Source: an uncultured bacterium
Lineage (GTDB): Bacteria; Bacillota_I; Bacilli_A; Erysipelotrichales; Erysipelotrichaceae
Length of the DNA stretch: 64,000 bases
Assembly (NCBI GenBank): GCA_903847945.1
Contig: CAINEY010000049.1
Coordinates: forward strand, 1 to 64,000
Direction: 5' to 3'
The notes under the pieces are model-generated. The model was given only the letters and a program-made list of their open reading frames with translations, did no database searches and was not told where the DNA came from. Of this stretch, positions 17,125 to 26,013 are shown piece after piece; within the stretch, counting starts at the first letter, position 1; the number at the start of each line of letters is the position of its first letter. Both the position numbers and the translations under genes were made by a program.

Positions 17125-17933
17125 AGAAGATTGTCTTTCTGGATGTTGACGGCACCCTGATCGAACCGGTGATCGGCATGCATCAGCCGCATCCAAACAA
17201 TGTGGACGCTTTGCGTAAAGCCCAAGCCAACGGCATCAAGATCGTGGCTGCGACCGGTCGTGAACTGCATTCGATCCGGCATGTCATTGATTTTCCTTTC
17301 GATGCGTGCGTTACAGCCAATGGGTCCATCGTCTACGCGGACGATCAACTCATCTTTCAAGGGGGATTTACCTCTGAAGAGATGGTGTTCTTGTGGAACA
17401 CACTGGAACGCTTGGGTGCCGGGTTTATCTTTCAAGGCGGCACCGCATATTACTATAATGACACCATGGACCCGTATGTAGCCAAGTACGTTGAACGCAT
17501 GCTGGCTCGCGGCGAGAAACTGATTCAGACCCGTCCGGAAGCGATTCCGGTCACCATCACCAAGTCGACAACGTTCTTTCACAGCAAAGCCATGAAAGAC
17601 GAGGCGATTGCCCAGCTCGGAAGCCGTTATCGGTTGATGTTCTACAATGCGCCGGTTCGGGCCGGACAAGACGATCGGCTCAGCGGGGATATCTCCAACA
17701 TCCGCGACACCAAGGGCAGCGGAATCCGGCAAGTGCTGGCTTACTACGCCATCGATCCGAAGGATGGCATTGCCTTTGGGGACAACTCCAACGACATCGA
17801 TATGTTTGAGATTGTGGACGGATATGCCGTGGCCAATGCCACGGATGATCTTAAAACGTGTGCGAAAGCGGTGATTGGCGATGTGCAATCGGATGCCATC
17901 GCGCAAACCATGAATAAATTGCGAATGATTTGA
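17121..17933 (+). CDS. HAD-superfamily (Cof-type) sugar phosphatase
   Basis: 270 residues. Motif I FLDVDGTL (Asp8, Asp10), cap domain of the C2b type, and motif IV FGDNSNDIDMFE near residue 220 identify a Cof/YbiV-type phosphatase. Such enzymes dephosphorylate sugar phosphates with broad specificity. GGAGGAATC precedes ATG 17121, which overlaps the manA stop. Last gene of the operon that starts at 10267. It may act as a safety valve against sugar-phosphate stress, which is inference. Confidence 0.83.
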   Translation: MKKIVFLDVDGTLIEPVIGMHQPHPNNVDALRKAQANGIKIVAATGRELHSIRHVIDFPFDACVTANGSIVYADDQLIFQGGFTSEEMVFLWNTLERLGAGFIFQGGTAYYYNDTMDPYVAKYVERMLARGEKLIQTRPEAIPVTITKSTTFFHSKAMKDEAIAQLGSRYRLMFYNAPVRAGQDDRLSGDISNIRDTKGSGIRQVLAYYAIDPKDGIAFGDNSNDIDMFEIVDGYAVANATDDLKTCAKAVIGDVQSDAIAQTMNKLRMI

Positions 17934-17941
17934 AGTTATTG

Positions 17942-17997
17942 TTGACAACAAGATGTAAATACAAGTAAACTGTAAGTGACGCAGACATGTATATACA
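17942..17997 (+). promoter_or_regulatory. PTS operon promoter with GntR-type operator
   Basis: TTGACA (17942-17947), 18 bases, TAAACT (17966-17971). The spacer holds GATGTAAATACAAG (17952-17965), whose reverse complement CTTGTATTTACATC matches the CTTGTAT repeats at the gntR/nag divergent promoter. The palindrome TGTATATACA follows at 17988-17997. Confidence 0.62.
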
Positions 17998-18015
17998 TCA
18001 GGAAAGGGGAAGACT

Positions 18016-18516
18016 ATGCCAGTCGTATTAGCCCGTATTGATGACCGTCTGATCCATGGCCAGGTCATTGCATCGTGGCTTCGCAGTTTTAGTGTCAATG
18101 TTATTGTAATCGTCGATGACGATCTCGCCAAAGACAAAGTCCAACAGGATGTCTTTGCGTTGACTACGCCGCCGGGAGCCCAGCTGTTTGCTCAACCGGT
18201 CGAAGGTTTCATCGAAAAGTACAGACGCGGCATTTTTGAGAAGTACAACGTCATGGTCATCTTTAAAGATACCGTGGCACTCACCACAATCGCCAAAGCC
18301 GGGGTCAAGTTCCCGGTCAACTTCATCAACGTCGGTGGCATGCGCTTCAAACCTGGCCGCACCCAAATCACCAACGCGGTCAGCGTGACTCCGGAAGAGG
18401 CCGATAATCTTCTCTTCCTGAATGAATTTGGTTATAAACTTGAGTACCGTCAAGTTTTAACGCATGAATCAGTTGATCTGGTTCCAATCTTAAAAAAATT
18501 AAAGAAAGGGGATTAG
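18016..18516 (+). CDS. PTS mannose-family transporter subunit IIB
   Basis: 166 residues, standard for the mannose/fructose/sorbose/N-acetylgalactosamine IIB domain. The phosphorylated histidine is His14 in DDRLIHGQV; NFINVGGMR (about 100-108) is another family hallmark. IIB passes phosphate from IIA to the incoming sugar on IIC/IID. AAAGGGG precedes the ATG. It leads a new transcript with a GntR-type operator. Confidence 0.92.
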   Translation: MPVVLARIDDRLIHGQVIASWLRSFSVNVIVIVDDDLAKDKVQQDVFALTTPPGAQLFAQPVEGFIEKYRRGIFEKYNVMVIFKDTVALTTIAKAGVKFPVNFINVGGMRFKPGRTQITNAVSVTPEEADNLLFLNEFGYKLEYRQVLTHESVDLVPILKKLKKGD

Positions 18517-18523
18517 AGCTTAA

Positions 18524-19300
18524 ATGACAGAAGCGATTATCATCACCATCATCGCAACGTTGTTGGCTTGGGAATCACAGTCCTTCGGACAGTTCCAGAT
18601 GCACAATCCGCTCGTTTCCGGTACGATCGTCGGATTGGCGTTGGGAGACGTGAAAACCGCCATTGAAGTTGCAATACCGCTGCAGTTGATTTTCATGGGT
18701 GCAATGGGGATCGGGGCTTCAACCCCGCCAGATGCCTTGCTGGGAGCCATTTTGGGGACCTCTCTGGCGATCAAAGGCATTGAAGTCGAAACGGCAATTG
18801 CCCTTGCTGTTCCGGTCGCTTTCGTGGCTGTGTCGTTGAATACACTGATCAGAACGATCAACACCTTCACGATGCACTACATGGATAGACTGATTGCGAA
18901 AGAGAACTACAAACTCTTCAATATCGTCCATCTGACGTTCAACCCGGCTTTGATTTTGATCCGTAACATCTTGGTCGTTTTCCCCGCCGTCTACTACGGT
19001 GCTGAAGCGGTCCAGGCCGTGCTCGATGTGATCCCGCCCTTTATCATTTCGGGATTCAACGTGGCCGGGAAGATGTTGCCGGCGCTTGGGTTTGGGATGC
19101 TGATCAACATGATCGGGATTCCGCACCTGATGCCGTTCCTGTTCATCGGTTTCATCTTGGCTTCGTATCTGCCGATTACCCTGATCGGGGTCTCGGTGCT
19201 TGGTGTTGCCTTTGCCTTGTTGTATGACTACTTTGCCACCAAACTGAAAGCCAAAGGTGGCGGCGGGGGCGACGACTTAAGTGCCCTCATGAAGGACTAG
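18524..19300 (+). CDS. PTS mannose-family transporter subunit IIC
   Basis: 258 residues with about seven to eight membrane helices. QSFGQFQMHNPLVSGTIVGL near residues 19-38 and IPLQLIFMGAMGIG near 49-62 are conserved in the EIIC-Man/Sor family, the membrane channel part of the permease. Seven bases after IIB. The C-terminal tail is glycine and charge rich. The substrate is probably an amino sugar given the operon's neighbours. Confidence 0.92.
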   Translation: MTEAIIITIIATLLAWESQSFGQFQMHNPLVSGTIVGLALGDVKTAIEVAIPLQLIFMGAMGIGASTPPDALLGAILGTSLAIKGIEVETAIALAVPVAFVAVSLNTLIRTINTFTMHYMDRLIAKENYKLFNIVHLTFNPALILIRNILVVFPAVYYGAEAVQAVLDVIPPFIISGFNVAGKMLPALGFGMLINMIGIPHLMPFLFIGFILASYLPITLIGVSVLGVAFALLYDYFATKLKAKGGGGGDDLSALMKD

Positions 19301-19312
19301 GAGGTGCTCACC

Positions 19313-20128
19313 ATGACAGACGCAAGAGCCATTACCCGCAAGGATTTGATGGGGGTATTCTGGAGACAGTTCTGCCTGCAGGCGTCCTGGAACTATGAAC
19401 GCATGCAAGCCGGCGGCTGGTTATTCATTGTTCTTCCGGTACTTCAGAAGCTGTATAAAGGGAATCCGGAAGGCTTGAAGAAAGCCGCGACCCGCAACTT
19501 GGAATTCTTTAACACTCAACCGTATCTCGCTGCGCCGATCTTGGGGGTTGCCTTAGCCCTTGAAGAACGCATTGCCCTTAAAGGCGATATCGGCGGCGAT
19601 TCCGTTACCGCGATCAAAGTTGGGATGCAAGGCCCGTTCGCCGGCGTTGGGGACTCGATGTTCTGGTTCACCATTCGTCCGATCGCGTTGGGTCTGGGGA
19701 TCTCGTTGGCTGAAGGTGGCAACATCTTGGGCCCGATCGTCTTCTTACTCGTCTTCAACGTATTCCACCTCGCCACCCGTTACTACGGTGTGACTGAAAC
19801 CTACAAACTGGGAACCGGCTTCATGAGCAGCTTAGCTTCCGGCGGCGTCATTCAACGCATTTCCGAAGCGGCTTCTGTGCTTGGGTTGACCGTCCTGGGC
19901 GTCATGATCGCGCAAATGGTCAGCATTCCGTTCACCTTCAAACTCGGGGTGGGCGAAGCGGCAAAGACCTTTGTTTCCATCATTGACAGCATCATCCCCA
20001 ACCTGGAAGCGTTAGGCTTGACCTTCCTTCTGTGGTACATGCTCCGTAAAGGCATTACGCCGGTCCGTATTCTGTATTTGGTCCTGGCCTTCAGCCTGAT
20101 CGGAACCTTCTTCAAGTTCCTCGGTTAA
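19313..20128 (+). CDS. PTS mannose-family transporter subunit IID
   Basis: 271 residues. FWRQFCLQASWNYERMQAGG near the N-terminus, HLEFFNTQPYLAAPILG-like segment at about 60-80 and GDSVTAIKVGMQGPFAGVGD at about 97-116 are the EIID hallmarks. It forms the permease with IIC. ATG 19313 follows AGGAGG; an in-frame GTG nine bases earlier is less likely. Confidence 0.92.
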   Translation: MTDARAITRKDLMGVFWRQFCLQASWNYERMQAGGWLFIVLPVLQKLYKGNPEGLKKAATRNLEFFNTQPYLAAPILGVALALEERIALKGDIGGDSVTAIKVGMQGPFAGVGDSMFWFTIRPIALGLGISLAEGGNILGPIVFLLVFNVFHLATRYYGVTETYKLGTGFMSSLASGGVIQRISEAASVLGLTVLGVMIAQMVSIPFTFKLGVGEAAKTFVSIIDSIIPNLEALGLTFLLWYMLRKGITPVRILYLVLAFSLIGTFFKFLG

Positions 20129-20132
20129 GATC

Positions 20133-21422
20133 ATGCTGCTCGGTTCTAGTCAGAAGATCACCATTACCCCACCCATCGGCCTGCGCATGTCGGGTTTCAG
20201 TGAACGCGATCATGGCAGCGAAGGGATCCTGAACGAGTTGTATGCCAACATCTTGGTCTTGGGGGATGGCAAAACAAAAGCCGCCATCGTGACCCTGGAT
20301 TTGATCGGTGTGGATAAGGCCTTGACCCATCGCGTTCGCGAAGTGGTCAGTCAGAACTCTGACATTCCTTATCATGCTGTCCTGCTCAGTGCCTCACACA
20401 CCCATTCCGGACCGGAAGCGTGTCGTTTTGGAGATATGGGGAAGATTTCGCGCCGCATCGACCCGACACCGGTCGACTCCGCGTACAATACGGTTTTGCC
20501 CGAACTGATTGCCAACGGTATCTTGTGGGCCAATCGGACCCTGCAACCCGTTAAACTCGGGGTTAAGCAAAGCGAACTGCATGGACTGGGCAGCAATCGC
20601 ATTGACGACAAGCTGTACATGGATAACACGGTCACCGTGTTTCGCGTTGACACCGTCGATGGACATCCGTTAGCGGTGCTGACGAACTACACGTGTCACC
20701 CGACGATCCTCAATTTCAATAATTATCTGTATTCCGGTGATTTCGTTTCTTTCTATCAGGAAGCGATCGAGAAAGTGTATCCGGGTTGTGTGGCCATGTA
20801 TGCCCAAGGCTGTGCCGGTAACGTCAGTACACGTCATAACCGTAAAGGACAAGGCGTGGATGAAGCCAAGCGCATGGGCGAACTTCTGGCCGGTCACGTG
20901 ATATCCACCTTAAACCAGGTGGATCTGAGCGATGACTACCCGCTGTATGCGGCCATTGAACCCTTACACCTCAACATCCGCCAGTTTGATTCGGACGAGG
21001 TCATCGAACAACGCATCAAAGACATCGAAGCGAAGATTGAACGGCTCAAAGCCGAGAATGCCCCCATCAATATCCAACGGACCGCAACGGTCGAATGGCA
21101 AGGGGCAACCCGAAACTTCAAGCTTAAACAGAATATCGATATCGATCACATCGATGTGGAAATGCAGCGGCTCGATATCGGCCCATGGACCATCATTACC
21201 ACCCCGGCGGAAACGTTTGGGGAAATCGGCCGAGACATCCGGGCCTTGGATCCGACGGGTCGCACCATTGTGACCGGGTATTCCAACGGTTATGTCGGTT
21301 ACATCCCGACTGCCCAAGCCTTCCGTGAAGCGCAAGGGTATGAGATCGGGGTGGCCATTGTCGAAGAGCACTCGGAAGACCGTCTGATCCGCGTTGCGAA
21401 AACGTTGTTGCACAACAAGTAA
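20133..21422 (+). CDS. Neutral/alkaline ceramidase-fold amidase-like protein
   Basis: 429 residues resembling the N-terminal domain of neutral/alkaline non-lysosomal ceramidases: ITPPIGLRMSGF at the start, VTLDLIGVD, then SASHTHSGPEA (zinc His pair, about residues 88-98), NYTCHPT (further zinc His) and AQGCAGNVS (active-site-like Ser region). Secreted ceramidases have a signal peptide; this one has none and lacks the C-terminal immunoglobulin-like domain. Starting five bases after PTS IID and before IIA, it is likely to hydrolyse an amide, such as an N-acyl group, of an imported sugar. That role is inference. Confidence 0.72.
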   Translation: MLLGSSQKITITPPIGLRMSGFSERDHGSEGILNELYANILVLGDGKTKAAIVTLDLIGVDKALTHRVREVVSQNSDIPYHAVLLSASHTHSGPEACRFGDMGKISRRIDPTPVDSAYNTVLPELIANGILWANRTLQPVKLGVKQSELHGLGSNRIDDKLYMDNTVTVFRVDTVDGHPLAVLTNYTCHPTILNFNNYLYSGDFVSFYQEAIEKVYPGCVAMYAQGCAGNVSTRHNRKGQGVDEAKRMGELLAGHVISTLNQVDLSDDYPLYAAIEPLHLNIRQFDSDEVIEQRIKDIEAKIERLKAENAPINIQRTATVEWQGATRNFKLKQNIDIDHIDVEMQRLDIGPWTIITTPAETFGEIGRDIRALDPTGRTIVTGYSNGYVGYIPTAQAFREAQGYEIGVAIVEEHSEDRLIRVAKTLLHNK

Positions 21423-21426
21423 CCAA

Positions 21427-21457
21427 AACGGGGAATCGAAAGGTTCCCCGTTTCTTT
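21427..21457 (+). terminator. Hairpin with T-rich tail between ceramidase-like gene and IIA
   Basis: AACGGGGAA / TTCCCCGTT stem, loop of eight, then TTTCTTT. It would partly terminate the IIB-IIC-IID transcript and lower IIA and sulfatase expression relative to the permease. Confidence 0.7.
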
Positions 21458-21468
21458 AAGGAGAAATC

Positions 21469-21909
21469 ATGATTGCCATCCTCTTAGTCAGCCATGGACC
21501 CTTTGCGGCGGCTGCCCTGGCGTCCATAACCCAGTTCACCGATGATTTGGATCAGATCGAAGCCGTGACGTTGGAGGTCAGTGACAGTCCCGAGTCGTTT
21601 CATGCGCGGTTGGAAGCTGCCCTGGATCGCATCACCGGTGACGACGGAGCGGTCATCCTGACGGATATCCCGGGCGGAACCCCCAGCAACCGGGCCATGA
21701 TGATCGCATTGACCCGACCCAATCTTGAAGTGATCACCGGACTCAACATGATCTTGTTTCTTGATGCGGTACTGAAACGCCGGATCGTTTCATCGTTGCA
21801 TGAGCTCTGCCTCAGCATTCAAAAGGCCGGGTGTGAAAGCATCCTCAATCTGACGGAACAGGCTCGGATTAAGCCCGAGGTGTCTGACGAATTTGATGAG
21901 TTGCGTTAG
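21469..21909 (+). CDS. PTS mannose-family transporter subunit IIA
   Basis: 146 residues. The phosphorylated residue is His9 in LLVSHGPFA; LTDIPGGTPSN near residues 64-74 is the conserved EIIA-Man loop. It takes phosphate from HPr and passes it to IIB. AAGGAG precedes ATG. It is separated from the rest of the PTS by the ceramidase-fold gene and a hairpin, an uncommon order. Confidence 0.9.
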   Translation: MIAILLVSHGPFAAAALASITQFTDDLDQIEAVTLEVSDSPESFHARLEAALDRITGDDGAVILTDIPGGTPSNRAMMIALTRPNLEVITGLNMILFLDAVLKRRIVSSLHELCLSIQKAGCESILNLTEQARIKPEVSDEFDELR

Positions 21910-21920
21910 GAGGTAAACCC

Positions 21921-23678
21921 ATGCGGGCCATCCTGTTGATGTTTGATTCCCTGAATCGGCGATTACTGGAACCCTACGGTTCCATCGAAACCCAGACCCC
22001 CAATTTTAAGCGTTTAGCCGACCATTGCGTCACGTTTGACCGCTTTTATGTGGGCAGCATGCCGTGCATTCCGGCACGACGGGAATTGCATACGGGACGA
22101 CCCAATTTCCTGCATCGCAGCTGGGGACCCTTGGAGCCTTTCGATGACTCGATGCCCGAGCTCCTAAAAAAACACGGGGTGTACACGCATCTGGTGACCG
22201 ATCATAAACACTACTGGCGGGATGGCGGAGCGACCTATCATAACCGGTACTCCACCTACGAGTTCATTCGCGGTCAAGCCGGGGATCTGTGGATTCCCCA
22301 GGTCGATAAACCCTTGCCTAAGATCCATGTCATGGATGATCCGGAACGGGTTGAACGGCGTCGAATCAGCCGAGCCCAGGATCGGGTCAATCGCACCTAC
22401 CTCGAAGCCCATCACACGCAATCCCTGATTCAAACCTTTGATCAAGGGCTTGACTTCATCGAACGCAATCAGCACGCTGACCGATGGTTCTTGCAGATCG
22501 AATGCTTTGATCCGCATGAACCCTATTTCGTTCAAGAAGCCTATCGCCGGCAATTTCACCTGAGCGATGAATTTGACGGATGGGCTCCGCTCATCATCCG
22601 AAGTCCAGAAGACGGTGATCCCCAAACCATTCGGGATCACTATAAAGCGTTATTGGCGATGGTGGATGATCAGATCGGACGTTTCTTGGAGGTCATGGAT
22701 CGCTACGATCTGTGGAAAGACACGATGTTGATCGTCAATACCGATCACGGGTGTTTCTTAGGGGAACACGATTGGTGGTACATGGGGGTCATGCCGCTCT
22801 ACAACGAAATGGCCAACATTCCGTTCTTTATTCATGATCCGCGTTATCCGACAGCGAAGGGCCATACGCCAGCCTTGGCTCAGAACATCGATGTTCCGGC
22901 GACCCTGTTGGAGTTCTTTGGGGTTGAGAAACCCACCGACATGATGGGGGAATCATTGAGTCCGGTGCTTCAAGGGAATCCACACCATCGGGATCGAGCT
23001 TTCTTCGGTTATTTCGGTGGAGATCTGAATGTCACAGACGGGCGTTGGGTGTACATGCGATCACCCGTGACGAAGGATTATGACCACGTCTACGAGTACA
23101 CACTGATGCCGACACACATCAATCAGCGTTTTGGTGTGCGTGAACTAAAGAACACCCAACTGCAGGCTCCGTTTCGCTTCACCAAAGGATGCCCTGTTCT
23201 CAAGATTCCGGCTGTGGAAGAACCGCAACCCAATGCCCATCGGTATCAGCATCGCCTGTTTGATTTGGACATGGATCCCCATCAGCTTACGCCGTTGGAT
23301 GATCCCATCAAGGAGGCTCAGTGCTGTCGGGAGATGGAAGCCTACTTGCGCCGAGTCGATGCTCCGCCGGAAGTGCACCGGCGTTTCGGCTTGGATCGCA
23401 TCCACACCGCACACGATGTGTTGATTAACCGCGAGGATCATTATGCAGCGTACCGATCGGTGACCGACCATGTCCGTTTTACCCATCGGCGTGAACTGGA
23501 AGCATTTCTGGTGCTCTATCGCTATCTTGATGCGACCGCTCAAGCCAGTCTGGTGGATCAGGTCGCATCGCAGACGTTGTCCGCAGTTTCGCTCGATCAA
23601 CTGGTGGATCAGTGGGTCGATCCGGTTCATCGGCCGGGAATCCGCTATCAGATGGATCTGATGCGGCACATCACATGA
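21921..23678 (+). CDS. Cytoplasmic sulfatase (formylglycine type), copy 1
   Basis: 585 residues of the alkaline-phosphatase-like sulfatase family. The maturation motif C-x-P-x-R is present as Cys49-Ile-Pro-Ala-Arg53 followed by the conserved HTGR. Metal ligands are seen in LMFDSLNRR near residue 8 and NTDHGCFLGEHD near 273-284. There is no signal peptide, so it acts inside the cell, as expected for desulfating a PTS-imported sulfated sugar. It needs an anaerobic maturase (anSME), not present in this window. AGGAGG precedes ATG. Tandem paralogue follows. Confidence 0.88.
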   Translation: MRAILLMFDSLNRRLLEPYGSIETQTPNFKRLADHCVTFDRFYVGSMPCIPARRELHTGRPNFLHRSWGPLEPFDDSMPELLKKHGVYTHLVTDHKHYWRDGGATYHNRYSTYEFIRGQAGDLWIPQVDKPLPKIHVMDDPERVERRRISRAQDRVNRTYLEAHHTQSLIQTFDQGLDFIERNQHADRWFLQIECFDPHEPYFVQEAYRRQFHLSDEFDGWAPLIIRSPEDGDPQTIRDHYKALLAMVDDQIGRFLEVMDRYDLWKDTMLIVNTDHGCFLGEHDWWYMGVMPLYNEMANIPFFIHDPRYPTAKGHTPALAQNIDVPATLLEFFGVEKPTDMMGESLSPVLQGNPHHRDRAFFGYFGGDLNVTDGRWVYMRSPVTKDYDHVYEYTLMPTHINQRFGVRELKNTQLQAPFRFTKGCPVLKIPAVEEPQPNAHRYQHRLFDLDMDPHQLTPLDDPIKEAQCCREMEAYLRRVDAPPEVHRRFGLDRIHTAHDVLINREDHYAAYRSVTDHVRFTHRRELEAFLVLYRYLDATAQASLVDQVASQTLSAVSLDQLVDQWVDPVHRPGIRYQMDLMRHIT

Positions 23679-23685
23679 GGTGACC

Positions 23686-25446
23686 ATGAAAGCCATTCTG
23701 ATCATGTTTGATTCGCTGAATCGTCGATTTCTGGAGCCCTACGGGAGTAATGAGGGTTTGACTCCGAATTTTCAACGGCTGAGTGACCACGCGATCACGT
23801 TCGATCAGTTTTATGCGGGCAGTTTGCCATGCATGCCGGCTCGGCGGGAGATGCATACGGGACGATATAACTTCCTGCACCGCGGGTGGGGACCGTTGGA
23901 ACCTTTCGATGATTCCGCGGTGGAACTGTTGAAACAGCGCCACATCTACACGCACCTGATCACCGACCACAAACATTACTGGCGGGATGGCGGAGCGACT
24001 TACCACAACCGTTTCAGTTCGTATGAATTGGTTCGCGGTCAAGAGGGGGACTTGTGGATCGGTCAGGTTCATCGTCCGGTCATCGAAGGCATCTTGGGTG
24101 AAAGCGAAGCCAAGAAAGAACGCAAACGCTTAAGCCGTACACAAGACCTGATCAACCGAAACTACATGGATCAGCACGGAAAACCATCCATGGTGCGTGT
24201 CATGGATAAGGCTTTGGAGTTTCTGGACACCAATGCGTCTGCCGATCAATGGTTCCTACAGGTGGAGTGCTTTGATCCGCACGAACCCTATTATGTCCCG
24301 GAAGCTTACCTTCAGAAAGTCGGGGTCAAAGGACGCTTTGACGGCTGGCCGGAGTATTACCCGGTCACGGAAGATAGAGATCGGATGGCCATGATCCAAG
24401 GGTACTATAAGGCGTTGTTGGCGATGGCCGATGATTATCTGGGACGACTCTTGGATAAAATCACCGCACTGGATCTGTGGAAAGATACGATGGTGATTCT
24501 GTGCACGGATCATGGCTTCCTGTTGGGGGAACACGACTGGTGGGGAAAGAGTTTCATGCCGGTCTACCAGGATCTGGCTCAACTGCCGTTTATGCTGTGG
24601 GATCCGCGTCTTCAGGTAGCCGGAACCCGGTTCAGCGGGCTATCTCAAACCATCGACATCGCTCCGACACTCCTGCAGTACTTCAATCAGCCGATTCCTT
24701 CCGATATGATGGGAGTTCCCCTGACGCCATGCATCGCTGAAGGTCAAGCACCGCATGCGGAGATCCTGTTTGGGTATTTTGGATGCAACGTCAACTGGAG
24801 TGACGGACGACACGTGTATCTGCGTTCGGCACCGGAAGATCAGTCGGATGCGCTCTATGAGTTTACGTTGATGCCGACCCGCATCAACCGTCGTTTTACA
24901 CCTTCGGAGTTGACGCGGGCGGAACTGCGGAAACCGTTCTCGTTTACCAAGAACGTTCCGGTATTGAAGATTCCTTCAGAGGATCTGATTGCTCCCGGTC
25001 ATTCGCGCTTTGGTAACCGGCTCTATGATCTCCGGTCGGATCCGCACCAAACGACCCCGATCTCCGATGCGGCCTTGGAAGCCCGCATTCTCAACGCCAT
25101 GCGCCGATTGATGATCGCAACGGATGCGGATGCCTCGTCCCTGACCTACTTCGGGGTGGATCATCCGTTTACGGAAGCGGATGTGCGCGAGGAATGGCGC
25201 TTGCGCAAACAAAAACTCAACGACGACGATCTCGGCGTTGAGTTTGAGAGTATGGCAGTTCGGGAAGGGTGTCTGGGTGTGTTGGAGTGGATGGAAACCG
25301 ATGCACGTGATCGCGCTAAACGGGCGTTGCCCCGCGGCTCCAAACTCACGTTGTTGGATCTTCAACAATGGATCATTCGCGTGGTTGAACCGAATCGGCG
25401 CGACGAAGCGCGTTATCGGTTGTTCTTGTATGCAAAGGTCGATTAA
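23686..25446 (+). CDS. Cytoplasmic sulfatase (formylglycine type), copy 2
   Basis: 586 residues, clearly homologous along its length to the preceding gene (both begin AIL-MFDSLNRR and share TDHKHYWRDGGATYHNR). Maturation motif Cys49-Met-Pro-Ala-Arg53 with HTGR; metal site CTDHGFLLGEHDWW near 267-280. Also without a signal peptide. The two differ more after about residue 400, suggesting different sulfate positions or sugars. TGAGGTGACC precedes ATG 23686. It is the last gene of the PTS operon. Confidence 0.88.
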   Translation: MKAILIMFDSLNRRFLEPYGSNEGLTPNFQRLSDHAITFDQFYAGSLPCMPARREMHTGRYNFLHRGWGPLEPFDDSAVELLKQRHIYTHLITDHKHYWRDGGATYHNRFSSYELVRGQEGDLWIGQVHRPVIEGILGESEAKKERKRLSRTQDLINRNYMDQHGKPSMVRVMDKALEFLDTNASADQWFLQVECFDPHEPYYVPEAYLQKVGVKGRFDGWPEYYPVTEDRDRMAMIQGYYKALLAMADDYLGRLLDKITALDLWKDTMVILCTDHGFLLGEHDWWGKSFMPVYQDLAQLPFMLWDPRLQVAGTRFSGLSQTIDIAPTLLQYFNQPIPSDMMGVPLTPCIAEGQAPHAEILFGYFGCNVNWSDGRHVYLRSAPEDQSDALYEFTLMPTRINRRFTPSELTRAELRKPFSFTKNVPVLKIPSEDLIAPGHSRFGNRLYDLRSDPHQTTPISDAALEARILNAMRRLMIATDADASSLTYFGVDHPFTEADVREEWRLRKQKLNDDDLGVEFESMAVREGCLGVLEWMETDARDRAKRALPRGSKLTLLDLQQWIIRVVEPNRRDEARYRLFLYAKVD

Positions 25447-25944
25447 CTAGACCCGTCGACGCATGAAGACTTGATAGTAACCGTACACCAGGGTAGCTAC
25501 TGCACCCACCACATAGAGGTAGAAGTCTGGACTCGACAGGTACTTGGAGTAGCCCAAATACGCGATGGCAATGGCCAAAGCGGTATATAGCCCCATATGG
25601 ATCACCCGTTGGGTCGGATTGACGGTTTTACCCAGTCGAGCTGACGCAACGGTGTAGTTCTTGAGTTGAGTCAGTTTCTTTAAGAAGACCCCGCGGTAAT
25701 ACAACTCGGCGGTGGCTAAAGCAACGGCTGCAAAGAGGGCGGTCATGACCACATCCTGCTTCAAGGTGAAGATGAAGAAGGAGATGATGATGATCAGTAA
25801 ATACCGGTTCCGTAAGAAGTAAAACAGGGAGAGTTGCTTCTCCGGGACAACATAAGCCAGGGCTTTCTTCGGTACCGGATACAGATACCGACCGGGTTTG
25901 TCTTGAATCAGTCCGACAGATTGGATGGCGTTCTTGGAGATCAT
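25447..25944 (-). CDS. Small membrane protein of unknown function
   Basis: 165 residues with about four predicted helices (near 45-60, 64-82, 112-130 and 138-158) and an Arg-rich C-terminus (MRRRV). No family recognised. GAGGTAACGT precedes ATG and TATAAT lies at 25966-25961 on the minus strand. Its stop touches the end of the second sulfatase on the other strand; there is no terminator between them. Confidence 0.6.
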   Translation of the reverse strand: MISKNAIQSVGLIQDKPGRYLYPVPKKALAYVVPEKQLSLFYFLRNRYLLIIIISFFIFTLKQDVVMTALFAAVALATAELYYRGVFLKKLTQLKNYTVASARLGKTVNPTQRVIHMGLYTALAIAIAYLGYSKYLSSPDFYLYVVGAVATLVYGYYQVFMRRRV

Positions 25945-26013
25945 ACGTTACCTCAGTTCCATTATACAGGATTCCCGCAACTGTACTACACAAGTTAATT
26001 GAAGGAGGGGATT

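Noticed and set aside
17097..18137. 346-codon minus-strand frame across the HAD gene and the PTS promoter
   Set aside because: Antisense to a clear HAD phosphatase and PTS IIB and runs through a promoter/operator region; no start signal.
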